In this document: one piece after another, positions 28,059 to 39,707 of the stretch
Layout: every line of letters begins with the position of its first letter
Position numbering within the stretch: position 1 is the first letter of the stretch
Source: Agapetus fuscipes
Taxonomy: Eukaryota; Arthropoda; Insecta; Trichoptera; Glossosomatidae
Assembly: GCA_951799405.1 (NCBI GenBank)
Contig: OX637351.1
Span: forward strand, 9,518,251 to 9,582,250
DNA: 64,000 nt
Direction: 5' to 3'
Translations under genes and position numbers: made by a program
Notes under the pieces: model-generated
Seen by the model: the letters and a program-made list of their open reading frames with translations, nothing else
The model's database searches: none
What the model was told of the DNA's origin: nothing

Positions 28059-28330
28059 TCCGCGTTATTATGTGGCGAGTTGTACCTATTTATTTTTACA
28101 GGTAAGGGAGCCGGCCTTCCCACCACTTCAGGTGAAGTGGAGGTTTCCCAGCTCCCGAGAGTGCTGGTACTCATTTCTTGTGAAGGCTGAGTAAACCTTG
28201 CCGGTATTTTATTTTGGGGTTTGAAATAAACACCGAAACGGGAAATCATTTCTGACACCCTCGGTGGGATTCGAACCCGAGCTTTCGGCATGGAATGCAA
28301 GCACTCTACCACCTGAGCTATCGACCGGAT
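28059..28330 (-). mobile_element. tRNA-derived SINE (family U)
   Basis: The minus strand starts GGTCGATAGCTCAGGTGGTA, which contains a perfect A-box consensus TAGCTCAGGTGG, followed by TGCATTCCATGCC and the B box GGTTCGAATCCC. A conserved body (GAAATGATTTCCCGTTTCGG) follows. This is a SINE and not a tRNA gene: the body continues past where the 3' half of the acceptor stem should be. A second copy is at 33345-33640. Confidence 0.82.
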
Positions 28331-28339
28331 TACTCACTA

Positions 28340-28557
28340 TAATCTAAGCTGCTTAGCTATATTACATTTAAGATTCATATTAAATGCATTCCCATAAGCA
28401 GACACATATAAGTTTGCACCTACAACATAAAAACAATCGAATGAACATAGGCCCTGAAACTCTTGCCGACCTTCCCTAAAGCAGGGGTGATATTGGCAAA
28501 GTGAACTATTTTTTTACAGGACGGGTGGTCAGCCCCATACCAACCTATAAGTCAAGA
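28340..28557 (-). repeat. Family A repeat
   Basis: Lacks about 20 bp around the palindromic centre but keeps both ends (TATAATCTAAGCTGC and CCAACCTATAAGTCAAG). Confidence 0.8.
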
Positions 28558-28844
28558 AACTCACAGTAATAGAAAAACAAAGTTTTATTTTTTTATCGTG
28601 TAAGATGAAAGATTACGGTGAATGCCTCTACAATCAATGACATAATTTTAATTTAAATAATTAGTTTTTAGATAAAACATATCAATGAATTAACTTCATC
28701 TTATCGGCTAATTTTATCATAGACTAAAACCAAAGTATTTTCACTTACCAAGAGACAAAAGGCATTCATTGCACGACATGACCGGCTCCCATTCCAATGG
28801 GTAATGCTAATAATCGTAAGGTAGTAGGTTTGATTCCCGTCTTA

Positions 28845-29085
28845 TCTAAGTTGCAAAGATATGTAACATTGGGGGATTCACATTATACGCATTTTCACAA
28901 GCAGACACGTACAAGTTCGCGCTTGTACATGCCGCATGTGAACCTACCACATAAAAACCCAAATCTTAAAAAAACATACTCCCTGCAACTCTTGCCGACC
29001 TTCCCTAAAACAGGGGTGACATTGGTAAAGTAAACCATTTTCGACAGCATGGGTGGTTAGCTGCATACCAACCTATAAGTCAAGG
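28845..29085 (-). repeat. Family A repeat
   Basis: Full-length, with an exact CATGCCGCATG centre and a CCCTAAAACAGGGG hairpin. Confidence 0.85.
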
Positions 29086-29103
29086 AAGTGTCATCGGCCA
29101 TCA

Positions 29104-29350
29104 GTATCCTGAGTACGAGTTTCAAAACTTGAGTAAAGTAAAGTTTACGGAAAGTATTAAAGAGGGGTTTTCCCCAAAATCTGCCATTTTTGTTTGTTAA
29201 AACTTGATTTTCTTTATCACTGTAACTCTTTTGCTAACACCATAAAGTGTAAGAAACAAAAACGGCAGATTTTGGGGAAAATCACTCTTTAATACTTTCC
29301 GTAAACTTTACTTTATTCCAGTTTTGCAACTCATACTAAGGGTACAGAAC
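29104..29350. mobile_element. Foldback MITE with ~90-bp arms
   Basis: GAGTACGAGTTTCAAAACTT, then AGTTTACGGAAAGTATTAAA and CCCCAAAATCTGCC on the left, are repeated in inverse on the right (GGCAGATTTTGGGG through ACTTTCCGTAAACTTTA). The loop is about 60 bp. Related inverted remnants (ACTCGTACTCAGGGTAC) occur at 30930-31110. Confidence 0.85.
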
Positions 29351-29698
29351 ACAAAAGAAAAACTTCTTCGTTGGTTTGAAAATTTTTAAGTCAATTTATT
29401 GGTTGATTTGAATTAAGTGAATTTTAAATGAAGTATCCAATTCTGCACCGGAACGGTTAACGAGAACAGGATTTTGACTGCATGCATTGGTCGCTAGGGG
29501 GAACTATTAACGAGTGAGTCAGAGCCAAACATGACTAACCGCGTATCGCGCGTGTATCCTTCCCGTTATTTCAATATCTATCAGAGCCCAAGGTGACCAC
29601 AAGGCTCATACATACTACAATTGCTGACATCTGACAACACATTTTGGTCGCCTCGTCGCAAACATTTCAGTGTTAGCGCCAAATGTGACTTAGAAGTC

Positions 29699-29938
29699 CT
29701 AATCTAAGTTGCAAATGTATGTTACATTAAAGATTCATACGCATTTTTACAAGCAGCTGCATATAAGTTCTCGCTTAAACATGCGACATGTAGAGTTACA
29801 ATATAAAAACCTGAATCTCAAATGAACATACACCCTGCAACTCTTGCCGACCTTCCCTGAAACAGGGGGGACATTGGCAGAGTGAACCATTTTCTACAGC
29901 ATAGGTGGTCAGCCACATACCAACCCATAAGTCAAGGG
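29699..29938 (-). repeat. Family A repeat
   Basis: Full-length but diverged at the palindromic centre (CATGCGACATG). Confidence 0.82.
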
Positions 29939-31423
29939 AAAGTCCTTTTACTGAAAACAATGGAAAAGTGGGCTAGTTAGTCATCTTTGGTTCCAGCCCA
30001 CTCTAACAGCCGGCACAGCAAGCTCTCACCTCATCCCTCTTGCTCCTAGGCTCTGTAGTCCTGTACTTCTCTCACAGCCTTGATGTATTTAGTTGCATGA
30101 CTTCTGTCAGTAGTTGTTCTCATTTTGCATCTTGCTATTTCCTGTTGTCGACTAACAGATGCATTTCACGCAATATTCTCAGTTTCAATAATTGGCGCGT
30201 AGTGTGTGACAGTTTTTTAGTATATAGCATTTAATAAAGAATTCAAATCATTGAAAGTAGTAAGTTTAATAGTTGGTGTTTAAGTTGAACCATAGCTATT
30301 ACCAAAATAAAAGCATGAGTCCTGTAAAATGGAAGACGGAAATCTAGTATTTCTTTTCAAATATAATATAAATATATGGAAATGATGAAAACTTATTTTT
30401 CCTTACATTTATCTTATGTATGTGAAAAATGTATTAACCTAGATTCCGCCCTTTGATTTTAAAATGCTCGTATGGAAATAGCGCTTCAAGTGAACGCATT
30501 AGTTTCTGTATATTTTTTTTATTAAATGCTATTTTTTAGTTTATGTCTTGCTTGGAGTACGGATCATTTTCTCTTAGAATACATATCAGTCAATTTACAT
30601 AACAAAAGTTTACAGAAATTTATATATTTAATAATATAGTTTACCACAGTTGTAAAAACATTTTAAGATCTGATTTTGGATGTCTTTATGAACTCAGCCA
30701 GTTCTTAACACTGCCCTGTTAATGTTCAACTGAGTAAAGCGCATGAAGTTTTGTATAGAATTAAAAAAAATGCATTTTAGAGAAAAACAGGATTCTCGAC
30801 ATTTCATCAAGTTGTACCCAATGTCAGGAGGATACATGTTTCTTCTTTGACTAGGGGGCACAAAGTTAATTTGTATTGTTGTTGCTCATGATCACAGATT
30901 GTAGGTGTATGAGGTGATTCATCAACAGCACCCCGAGTACGAGTTGCATGTGTAGCATACGTCTAAATACTTTCCAACACGCAACTTTAAACAACTTTCC
31001 AACTTTAAACATGCAACTCGTACTCAGAGTACTGAAACCGAAGCTTAAATATTTCCGTAAACTTTTACTTAACTCAAGTTTTGCTAATCATGCAACTCGT
31101 ACTCAGGGTACAGATGTCACAAATACTATATTAGTGCCAGAGATATCAACTTTATTGCTTTGTTAGTCCGACCAGTAGGTAGATACTGGTAGGACTTTGG
31201 AGATGTGAACTGACTGTTTTGTAGTTCTAATGTCCAAGGACTGTTAATTCTCATTCACAACATTGAATGAAATGAAAGGCTGGGTAAAGTATTTGGAGCG
31301 AGTATGGGATTTGAGCGCTGTGCTTGCTATTGTTGTATATTTGATGAGTTTGTAAGTTGAGCTGGCCGCTTGTTTTGTTTATAGAGTTTAGCGATGTGTT
31401 GCCACTAGACATAATATATTTAT
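29939..31423. other. Unassigned AT-rich stretch
   Basis: No coding or transposon protein recognised. 30930-31110 carries three inverted or direct copies of GCAACTCGTACTCAG, related to the foldback at 29104. Confidence 0.45.
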
Positions 31424-31612
31424 TTAAATTACGGATGTTGTGTAACAGTGGAGTTGTGCTTTGGACAATAAAGCTGACGTTTGGCTAGAAATATTTACAT
31501 TCTTTTCATTTACTTCTTTTAAATCTACACCATTCTCCCCAATAATCCTCGTCACTAAGTATTTTATATCTTTATTTATTGTATGTATCTTCTGGTGAAG
31601 TGCTCTCTCCAT
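31424..31612 (-). CDS. Possible small single-exon ORF, unrecognised
   Basis: 62 codons with a plausible soluble, partly helical composition (HQKIHTINKDIKYLVTRIIG, then ENGVDLKEVNEKN) and no low-complexity bias, unlike most frames here. The stop is followed at once by TTTAAATAAATAT, a possible polyadenylation signal. I do not recognise the protein. It could equally be chance or a final exon. Confidence 0.25.
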   Translation of the reverse strand: MERALHQKIHTINKDIKYLVTRIIGENGVDLKEVNEKNVNISSQTSALLSKAQLHCYTTSVI

Positions 31613-32026
31613 GTTGACCGTAAAATACCACTAAAACTGTCATAGTCTGCACAAATTGTGATGTCACCTAACCGGGTTACTAATATAACTTATGAGAATC
31701 AACTTAGACTGAGGCTTTCATATCTGTTAACTGATACAGTGTTTCATTTAAATTATTTGTAGAAATTATACTTATATCAAATGAATACAGAATTGCCTCA
31801 AATTATATTATTTGCTAAAATAAATATATTGTCTGATTATAATATTTTGTTATCGGTTGCTAGAAACCCTCTGGGACGAAACCCCGCTAACCTAACTGTG
31901 AGATAGACTTGTTTTGTTATTGAGCAGCCAATCAGACCTCAAGGAACCTCAGTTCCAGTTAGAACTTCACTTCCTGTTATTTTGATTAGTTTATTAAAAT
32001 CTTAGAACACTCGTCTGACACTATAA
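31613..32026. other. Unassigned
   Basis: AT-rich. No recognised feature. Confidence 0.4.
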
Positions 32027-32312
32027 TAGTAATAATATTAGGATAATTTATTTGGTGAGCACTGTTTTTGTGTGTATCACACCTCAAGAGCCCTCTGCGA
32101 GCTTGGTCGTCGCTGTAGAAAGCGCCAATACTCAAGCAAGACCCAGTTGCTGTAAGCCTGGGTGGACCTTAAGTGACCGGTCTTTGGTAAAGGTTTAAGG
32201 AATTTTTCAACCCAGCGAAGTGCATATTTGAAAATAGAAATGATATATTTTTTGTGCTCCGCCGGGATTCGAACCCACAACCTTCCAATTACAAGACTAC
32301 GGACCGGTCAAA
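32027..32312 (-). mobile_element. SINE family T
   Basis: Full-length minus-strand copy: B box GGTTCGAATCCCGGC, body, and an ATT-rich tail at 32027-32040. Confidence 0.78.
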
Positions 32313-32639
32313 ACACAAAGACCGGACACTTTGTTGTAACAAGTCATAAGAATTCCAGAAGAATGGAGTTGGAACGGATGTTCAAGATTTGAATCAATCG
32401 CAGCTGGCAAACGTCGCAACGTCCATTTCAATAGGTTTATTTTGCAACCAGCAGCAAATTAATTGGTAGCCTAGCAACCCAGCTGTGTGACTTCACAACT
32501 TTTTTGATGTTTTGAAATGTGCGGACCTCATTGGAAATTATAAACCGAGCACAAGTCTACTACTGAGTAGTCATTTGCAGTGAGAAGTAGTAATTACTTT
32601 ACGGCCTCCATGGAGTAAATAATAAGTTTATTATATATC

Positions 32640-33060
32640 CACGGTTAAAAGGAAGTACGGCATAAGCGACAAAGACTGAATTGTTCAGGAGAACAGTTTA
32701 ATGTTTGAGATTGCAGAAAAATGGCATAACTTTTGTATTTTTTATCATATCGTTAAAATCAAAACAGCTCTAAGATTTAAAAAATAAAGGCATTTATTTG
32801 GCATTCCTATTAATTTGGTTTGACGAGTTTTTATGTCACAAGCGCCTTTAGGATAAAAAAAGGCCAAAATCTTGTCGGTTACACCAAAACCATGCTTCAA
32901 AAACGCAGTTGTTTGCTTGGGCATAAACTACAACAAAAAATCATCGTAGAGCTATGAGAGTTAGCGCATTAGAAAGAGCGGATTTTTTTTAGTAGGATAG
33001 CATTCCTAACGTGTTTTTGACCAAAACGTCTCTTATGCCCTACTTCCTCTAAACTGTTGA
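32640..33060. repeat. Interspersed repeat, relative of 22840-23045
   Basis: Both ends carry related inverted motifs (GGTTAAAAGGAAGTACGGCA at 32643 and the complement of GAGGAAGTAGGGCATAAGAG near 33035), so this longer copy looks like an inverted-repeat element of about 420 bp. Class unknown. Confidence 0.6.
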
Positions 33061-33344
33061 TATGCAAGATCTCCGAACAAGTTGCATGCATAGCATTCCA
33101 CATGGACCCATGCATAAAACCAACACATTACTGTTAGGTATTGAGTAATATAGTGAATACTGTATAAGTAGAAAGTTCTGCCTTTAGATTGGCATGCCTG
33201 ATGCCCAATTTCACCAACAACTGACAAATTCTAACCATTCTTCCGTGAAATTTAAATGCTAGATTTTTTTAAGGCACAAATGTACACATGATCTTGCCGC
33301 CCCACAAACGCAACGCAACTAAGCTACACATATAGTGTTTCTCC
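33061..33344. other. Unassigned
   Basis: No recognised coding or repeat beyond the start of the next SINE. Confidence 0.35.
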
Positions 33345-33640
33345 TTGTTGTTTATCCCCGAAGGGGTCGCATGTGGCGAGTTGAACCTATTTATTTTTAC
33401 AGGTAAGGAGGCCGGCTTTACGCCAACCACTTCAGTCGAAGTGGGGATTTCCCAGCTCCCGAGAGGGCTGGTACTCATTTCTTGTGAAGGCTGAGTAAAT
33501 CTTGAGGTATTTTATTTTGGGGTATGAAATAAACACCGAAACGGGAAATCATTTCTGACACCCTCTGTGGGATTCGAACCCGGGCTCATGGCATGGAATG
33601 CAAGCATTGTACTAACTGAGCTATCGACCGGACAAACAAG
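33345..33640 (-). mobile_element. tRNA-derived SINE (family U)
   Basis: Same family as 28059-28330 (head GGTCGATAGCTCAGTTAGTA, B box GGGTTCGAATCCCA). The 3' body matches base for base over long runs. It ends with a CGCCACATGCGACC segment and TTGTTGCGTTTGTGG-like 3' sequence. Confidence 0.8.
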
Positions 33641-33734
33641 ACCTTCATATGAATCTTAAGTCTGCAACTAAGCTGCACACAGAATGCAACATCCTCAAGG
33701 GCAGGCTAAGCCCTTGAGGGAACTGGATATGGAG

Positions 33735-33838
33735 AGACCATTTCAAAGAGGTCTCAAGACTCACCTCTTCGTCCAATCATACAGACAAGCGCCTTTGTAG
33801 TGACACACTGTCATAAAAGGCGCTATACAAATTTTGTC
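33735..33838 (+). mobile_element. CR1/L2-type LINE 3' end fragment
   Basis: Encodes LDMERPFQRGLKTHLF, then the same short 3' UTR as 26985-27085 (GACACACTGTCATAAAAGGC). Confidence 0.8.
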
Positions 33839-33841
33839 TTA

Positions 33842-34074
33842 TCACCTGACCACCCGTGCTGTAAAAATCGGTTCACTTTTGCCAATGCCACCCCGGTTCA
33901 GGGAACGGCGGCAGGAGTTGCAAGGTTTATGTCCATGTGAGGTTTTCTTTATTTGTATGCACACATGCAGAATGTGTAGGCGCGAACCTACATGTGCCTG
34001 TCTGTGGGCATGCATTTCATATGAGCCTTAAATGCTTACATATCCTTGCAGCTTAGATTATAGATTATAGATTA
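33842..34074 (+). repeat. Family A repeat
   Basis: The tail is made of tandem GATTATA units (TTAGATTATAGATTATAGAT), supporting a variable simple-repeat tail. It abuts the LINE 3' end. Confidence 0.82.
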
Positions 34075-34256
34075 TCTATCTAAGCGTTCAGTTGTTTGTT
34101 TGGCGTTTTGTAATTTTTCATAATGCCTACTCTTACAAAGTCAGGAGTGTTAACATGGTGGTTTCGATTCCTGATAATTTTTTGCATATTTCTTGGGAAA
34201 TAACCTGAAGGTAGGGGGCTTAAAGAAGTCAGTTGTTTGGTGAGATTAGGAAGTAG

Positions 34257-34485
34257 CAGTGGCGAAGGGTGCCATACAAGCCGGTTCTTATCGACTTCCC
34301 TTTTAAAATGATGTAACAAAGTAGTTAAAAAATATAGGCACAAAGTAAAATAATACATTCAAAACCAAAGAAACAATACATATTTTTCCCCCATTGAAAC
34401 CATGCAGTCTACTTTATTATCATTTTTGCCTCATTTGAAACGGGAAACCGATGGGAATCGGCTTGTATGGCACCCTTCGCCACTG
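34257..34485. mobile_element. hAT-type MITE with perfect 8-bp target duplication
   Basis: The ends are CAGTGGCGAAGGGTGCCATA and its inverse (TATGGCACCCTTCGCCACTG). They are flanked by identical GGAAGTAG at 34249-34256 and 34486-34493. 229 bp, non-coding. The CAG terminus and 8-bp duplication are hAT characteristics. Confidence 0.88.
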
Positions 34486-34614
34486 GGAAGTAGTGATGCT
34501 CTGTGAACTAATCTCTCTCCGCTTGCATGTCATTTGTACAGAGTAGTATTTATGGCAAATCTTCCTGAAATTATTTGTTACCAATATTTGTATAATCATT
34601 CCTCAAGGGTTGAG

Positions 34615-34866
34615 TCTAAATCTAAGCTGCAAAGATATGTACCTATCATTTGAGATTCATATTAAATGCATTCCCACAAGCAGACACGCATAATTTCGCG
34701 CTTACACATGCCGCATGTGGACCTACAATATAAAAAAACCAATCTCAAATGAACGTAAGCCCTGCAACTCTTGCCGACCTTTCCTGAAGCACGGGTGACA
34801 TTGGCAAAGTGAACCATTTTTTACAGTATGGGTGGTCAGCCGCATACCAACCTATCAGTCAAGGAA
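34615..34866 (-). repeat. Family A repeat
   Basis: Full-length and very close to the copy at 20094-20345, including the AATCTAAGCTGCAAAGATAT start. Confidence 0.85.
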
Positions 34867-34871
34867 TTTCA

Positions 34872-35155
34872 TATAATAATAATATTAGGATGATTTATTT
34901 GGTGAGCGCTGTTTTTGTGTGTATCACACCTCAAGAGCCCTCTGCGAGCTTGGTCGTCGATGTAGAAAGCGCCAATTCTCAAGCAAGACCCAGTTGTTGT
35001 AAGGTTGGATGGACCTTTCAGTGACTGGTCTTTGGTAAAGGTTTATGAATTTTTCAACCCAGCGAAGAGCACATTTGGAAATATAAATGGTATATTTTGT
35101 GCTCCGACGGGATTCAAATCCACAGCCTTCCATTTACGAGTCCAAAGTGTTGCCA
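34872..35155 (-). mobile_element. SINE family T
   Basis: Full-length minus-strand copy beginning with its AAT tail (ATAATAATATTAGG) at 34872 and ending at the head CACTTTGGACTCG-like region. Confidence 0.78.
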
Positions 35156-35195
35156 CAAAGTGGATTAGAAACTGGCGTACGGAAAACAAACATTC

Positions 35196-35318
35196 TGTCA
35201 ACTTGACCAACACTTTGGACTCGTAATTGGAAGGTTGTGGGTTTGAATTCCGGCGGATTGAAAACTTTTCATAAAAACCTTACCAATGATCGATCACTCA
35301 AAGTCTATCCAGCCTTAC
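35196..35318 (+). mobile_element. SINE family T, head fragment
   Basis: CACTTTGGACTCGTAATTGG, then GGGTTTGAATTCCGG and the start of the body, in opposite orientation to its neighbour. It breaks off into LINE coding sequence. Confidence 0.7.
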
Positions 35319-35645
35319 TGTTTTCAAAATTGATGTATAAAAATATTTGTAAGAATTATGCTCCTGAAGATGATGGATATGAATATGCGGATGATGCAGT
35401 CCTTGTATCTGATTCAGCAGTGGAATTGCAAATGATGCTCTCTAGATTGAACGAAGCTTTGAAAGGTAATAATTTGAAGTTGAATGCAAGAAAGACGAAA
35501 GTTTTGATTTTTGAAAGAGATGATGAAAATATGAATTATGAATTTAAAATTAATGGAATGAATGTTGATGTTGTAAATGAGTTTGTATATTTGGGAAGTA
35601 AGTTTGAAAAAGATGGAAGAATGGCCGGTGAATTTGAAAGATTTC
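35319..35645 (+). mobile_element. RTE-type LINE RT fragment
   Basis: Encodes YADDAVLVSDSAVELQMMLS, KLNARKTKVLIF and VVNEFVYLGSKFEKDGRMAG, the palm-to-thumb region, closely related to 6430-6670. Truncated on both sides. The 3' side ends in C-runs. Confidence 0.85.
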
Positions 35646-37111
35646 GACCCCCTCCCCCCCCCCCTACAATCATCCTATAGTCATTATCTAATGACCCCCT
35701 CCCCCCCTCTTGCTGTAATAATGGATGAGCTTAATAATTAATAATGTTATATTACTTGCATACTATTTTGGATTTTGTGTAAAAATTGGTATTTACAAGA
35801 ACGACGTCACTTCTGGGACTCGTACATCATTTACCATCATCCGCAGACCAGACCCCCCCCCCCTAAATGCGAATGACGTAATATATGGACAGCCCCTATT
35901 GAATTTATAAAAATTGCAGTGGACTTAGAGATACCCTTAAAAATATAAGAAATAAATAATTTATAATTTTCCTTTTATTTTATTTGACTTCTTAAAATGA
36001 CTCCAATTGACCCCTAAATTTTTAATTTCAAGATAAAATTTAAGTCAATTTAATTTTGCAACTTACATATGAATATTTACCATGTGAATCCTACTGAGGC
36101 GGGAATTATTATTTTTTTTTTTTTTAAATAAGAAATGTATGGAAACACCAAAACGTTGTCTGTGTTTCCTTATATTGACTTATCTATTTTGAAAATGTCT
36201 CTTAAGTTGTCTGCCTTCATGGGAGGCCCTGCGCTGGAACTCCGTGTAAGCATGCTTGTCTCCGTTAGGCTAAAAGCAACAAATATGGTAGTGGTTACTG
36301 TTAGTGCATCTTACCAGTGTTGGAAGAGGCGGGGAGAGAGACGGGAGTGGAGTAGGTATGTATCTGATGTATGGTGTGTTGCCAGGTTCTACAGAAGTCG
36401 ATTCTACCCGTACTGACGTAGTGTCGCCGCATCCAGAGCTCGCCTGCTGGCCCCCTGATCACAGCCACCCCGCCCACCATCTCCCAGCAACACTAAATCA
36501 TGTATTGGATTACAACCTAAGTAGCGAGGAATATTGCTAGACAATATTTTATTTTTGTAGGACAAAATATTAGTTGCCAAAGTGCATGTTTAACCTTTGA
36601 ACCAGCAAGGCGTGTGTCTACACGTTGGCTAGTTTCTAATGCTAGCCATGCATGCCAAGGTCTACCAGAAGCGCTATTCTGCTAAATTCCTTACACTTTG
36701 GATATCCATACAAGTCGGAGATTGCTAGCGCTTGCGAAAGAACTCCATAGATAAATAATTCACAGTACACCTTACTTTTGGACACAAATCGCCAGCTCGT
36801 CGCCTTAAGGTCGTAAGGAATTTAACAGAATAGCACTTCAGAGAGGGTCAACTTCACAGGTGACCAGGTAGAGATAAAGGCAAGTAAGTCTTCAAATGGA
36901 AGTTGTCAACGTGGGGGAGCTGAGAAATGCTCACATAATATATCAATGTTTATCCTACAAGATAAATATTGATATGACAATATTTTTAATATTGTTTTTT
37001 TTTAAATACTGACAATTTTGATAGTTTTTATCCGCCCTGGTTCATTAAGCTCAGGGCAAGAAGAGTGACGAATACCCTATAAATATAAAACTTACATACA
37101 ACTCCCCTTCT
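35646..37111. other. Unassigned, with three poly-C tracts
   Basis: C-runs at 35646-35665, 35695-35708 and 35852-35864, the first two within related CGACCCCCTCC-type sequence. The stretch 36135-36540 is less AT-rich and open in two plus-strand frames, but I recognise no domain there. Confidence 0.4.
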
Positions 37112-37268
37112 AATCTAATCTAAGCTGCAAGGATATATACCATTTAAAAATTACATCAAATGCATTCCCACAAGCAGACATGTATAATTTCGCGCTAACA
37201 CATGCCGCATGTGGACCTACATTATAAGAACCCATCTCAAATGAACATAAGCCCTGCAACTCTTGCCG
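37112..37268 (-). repeat. Family A repeat, truncated
   Basis: CTAATCTAATCTAAGCTGCA through CCCTGCAACTCTTGCCG. It stops before the CCCTG hairpin. Confidence 0.8.
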
Positions 37269-38211
37269 TCTTGTTGATTGCGTAAATTGAAAAAATGTAT
37301 TAAAACTAAGCCAGTCACTAGGAGTGCCATCATATCGATACCTCAGAGGTGAAACTGAATAAGTGACATTAAGTTTACATGGGTTTCTCAGATAAACGCA
37401 CCTTTAGAGAAATAATTAGTTCATTTACTATGAGAAGTTACACACAATAAAATATTTTATCTGCAATCTCTCAAATTAGTGGCGATATATTCCTTACATT
37501 TTTAATTTACGAAATCAAGGAGAGGTTATTGCAAATATCTTGTCCTTGAAGTGTACAGTACAATTGTCTTGTGTTTATGATTGTGTGGTGGCCCAAAAGC
37601 ATCACAGTAAAGTGTGATGATGCATTGAGAGAAAAAAAAAACACTGGAGACTCGGAAGAAGCTGTTTGTGTGCTTCCTTGTTCTTGCCTTACCACATTGT
37701 TCTACTCTCATCTAAGATGTATTGCTTTACCTCAACTGGCGTGTTGTCTCCTGTTCTTTAGCATTAAGCCACCTAACAGAGGTGTGCATCCCATACAGGC
37801 ACATGCGCCTAATAGGTAGGCATTATATAATAAAAAAACGTATTTAAGCTTGATATTCAGAAATAAAATTTATAATTTAAGTTCTATTAGAGCCATCGTT
37901 AGCACTTCAGTCAAATTCAAATGAGTTATTTTAAAGAAATGGGAGATTTTTTTCATTCTAAAATGTATTTGCCTATACTCTATGCACGCGCCTGCCACTA
38001 ATATCCTTCCTACCTGTATTTTGGTAGCAGACCTCGATTTACCTTGAAATAAGGTATTGACTTCTTAAGAAGTATACCTTGTAAAACTTATGTTTAAAAT
38101 CCTGTTATTTTTTCCCCTGGTTCTTGTATACTTTCATCAAGTATAACCTTTTTTATGTTTCCTTTGTCTGATAAAATGTATATATCTTACATTTCAATTT
38201 TCATCTATGAT
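37269..38211. other. Unassigned
   Basis: AT-rich. No recognised coding, SINE or terminal repeat. The open frames near 37500-37820 have no recognisable domain. Confidence 0.4.
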
Positions 38212-38822
38212 CTAGGGTTGCAATGATATTTTGACATTAAAGGCAACTCAACGCTTTCTGGGACACGGAGCCAGTGAAGCTTCTAGAGAAGAGGAGTAAT
38301 GTGATTAAATTTTGACTGACCAGCAATCATGCGAGCACTTGTATTCTGTTTAATTGACACTTTAGTTGGCCTGCATATAAGCTATTGAAATAATCTATTT
38401 GCGACATCACAAATGCATTTATTAAGGCTTTCCTTGCCTCCATTGGTAGACAGTTATTGACAAGCTTGATCAGCCATAGTCCATATATACCTGAACTGAC
38501 AGTCTTATCTATTTGAGCTTTCATTGCCAGGCTAGGTGGACTCCTAGGAGTTTGACGCACGAAGAAGGCAAAATGTCAACATTAGACAATTTTATAGCTG
38601 TGTTGTCTATCATGTGTGCTCTTCTTGGAGAAGTCACCCACATTACTTCAGTTTTTTTTTTTAGCATCAGCCGACGCGAAGGCATGCAAAGCCATCTATC
38701 TTCATTGCAATGCCTCACTTTGCTCAGCATATCTATGGTATCTTCTGGTCTACGGAGAGCATATATTTGGCAATCATCTGCATTCATATGCATTTGAAAT
38801 CGCCATTTCTGTCGTCTCTGAA
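38212..38822 (-). mobile_element. CR1/L2-type LINE RT fragment fused to a family A tail
   Basis: Minus-strand frames encode MNADDCQIYALRRPEDTIDM, KTEVMWVTSPRR, KLLGVHLAWQ and MSQIDYFNSLYAGQLKCQLN, i.e. the RT from its ADD box to near the C-terminus, with frameshifts. The left end (38212-38248) has a short piece of family A, so the two are joined. Confidence 0.82.
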
Positions 38823-38850
38823 ATCCCGCCTATATCGTAGCCTAGCACTC

Positions 38851-39080
38851 TAATCTAATCTATGTTGCAAAGATATGTAACATTGGGGATTCACACTATA
38901 TGCATTCTCGCAAGCAGACACATACAAGTTCGCGCTTGCTTATGCCGCATGTGAACCTACAACATAAAAACCAAATCTCAAATGGACATACACCCTGCAA
39001 CTCTCGCCGTCCTTCCCTGAGACAGGGGTGACATTGGCAAAGTGAACCATTTTTACAGCATGGGTGGCCAGCCGACATAC
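38851..39080 (-). repeat. Family A repeat
   Basis: Full-length (TCTAATCTATGTTGCAAAGA through GGCCAGCCGACAT). Intact CCCTGAGACAGGGG hairpin. Confidence 0.85.
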
Positions 39081-39167
39081 ACTACATACACCACAAATTT
39101 AATTTTTTTAAATCAATAAATAATAATATATATGGACATCAAAAACTAAAACATAAAACAAATTTCA

Positions 39168-39310
39168 CTTTAATAAACCCTAGCCGCCAACATTACAGAT
39201 CAACCGCCATTTCTTTCTGTCCTTAAATACTTCTTTCATTTCCTCCAGAGTCATAACCTTCTTCATACAGGCTCTTCTTTTATTATGACTGGATATTCCA
39301 TTCTTTCGGA
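39168..39310 (-). mobile_element. RTE-type LINE 3' end
   Basis: The minus strand encodes RACMKKVMTLEEMKEVFKDR, then [11 protein letters not shown] and a stop. The 3' 130 bp are close to 23400-23535, so both derive from one subfamily. Both are preceded by a family A copy in the same arrangement. Confidence 0.82.
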
Positions 39311-39479
39311 TATTTGGTCCTGGAGCTTTTTTGGTTGATTTGGCTGTGGAGACTCTAAATAAATAAATGTGTTCGTGTTTGTTCGTTTTTTCACTTTAAA
39401 TGATGCATCGACTACAAACAACGCATTCCTGGCTGGGCCGGAAGAGCTAAGTGACGGATTATAGGGATTCTGACATTAT

Positions 39480-39707
39480 CTGTAATCTAAGTTGCAAGCA
39501 AAGATATATTGACATTTAAGGTGCATATTTAAAGCAGGCTCGCTCACACATGCTGCATGTGTACATACTACATATACCAAACATCATGTGAGGAATAAAA
39601 CCTTGCAACGCCTGCCGCCTTTCCCTGAAACGGGGGTGACATTGGTTAAAGTGAAATATTTTTTTACAGCATGGAGGTTCAGCCTCATACCATTCTGTTA
39701 GTCAAGG
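39480..39707 (-). repeat. Family A repeat, diverged
   Basis: AATCTAAGTTGCAAGCAAAG through CCATTCTGTTAGTCAAGGAA. The centre has a deletion. Confidence 0.75.

Noticed and set aside
28031..28312. Apparent 93-codon minus-strand protein
   Set aside because: It lies wholly inside the tRNA-derived SINE family U. The same frame recurs in the copy at 33269-33478. It is a repeat translation.
28268..28330. tRNA gene
   Set aside because: A and B boxes are present, but no closed acceptor stem is possible and the sequence continues as a SINE body seen in another copy.
36135..36540. Overlapping plus-strand frames of 78-93 codons
   Set aside because: No recognisable domain, no splice context, frames overlap each other.
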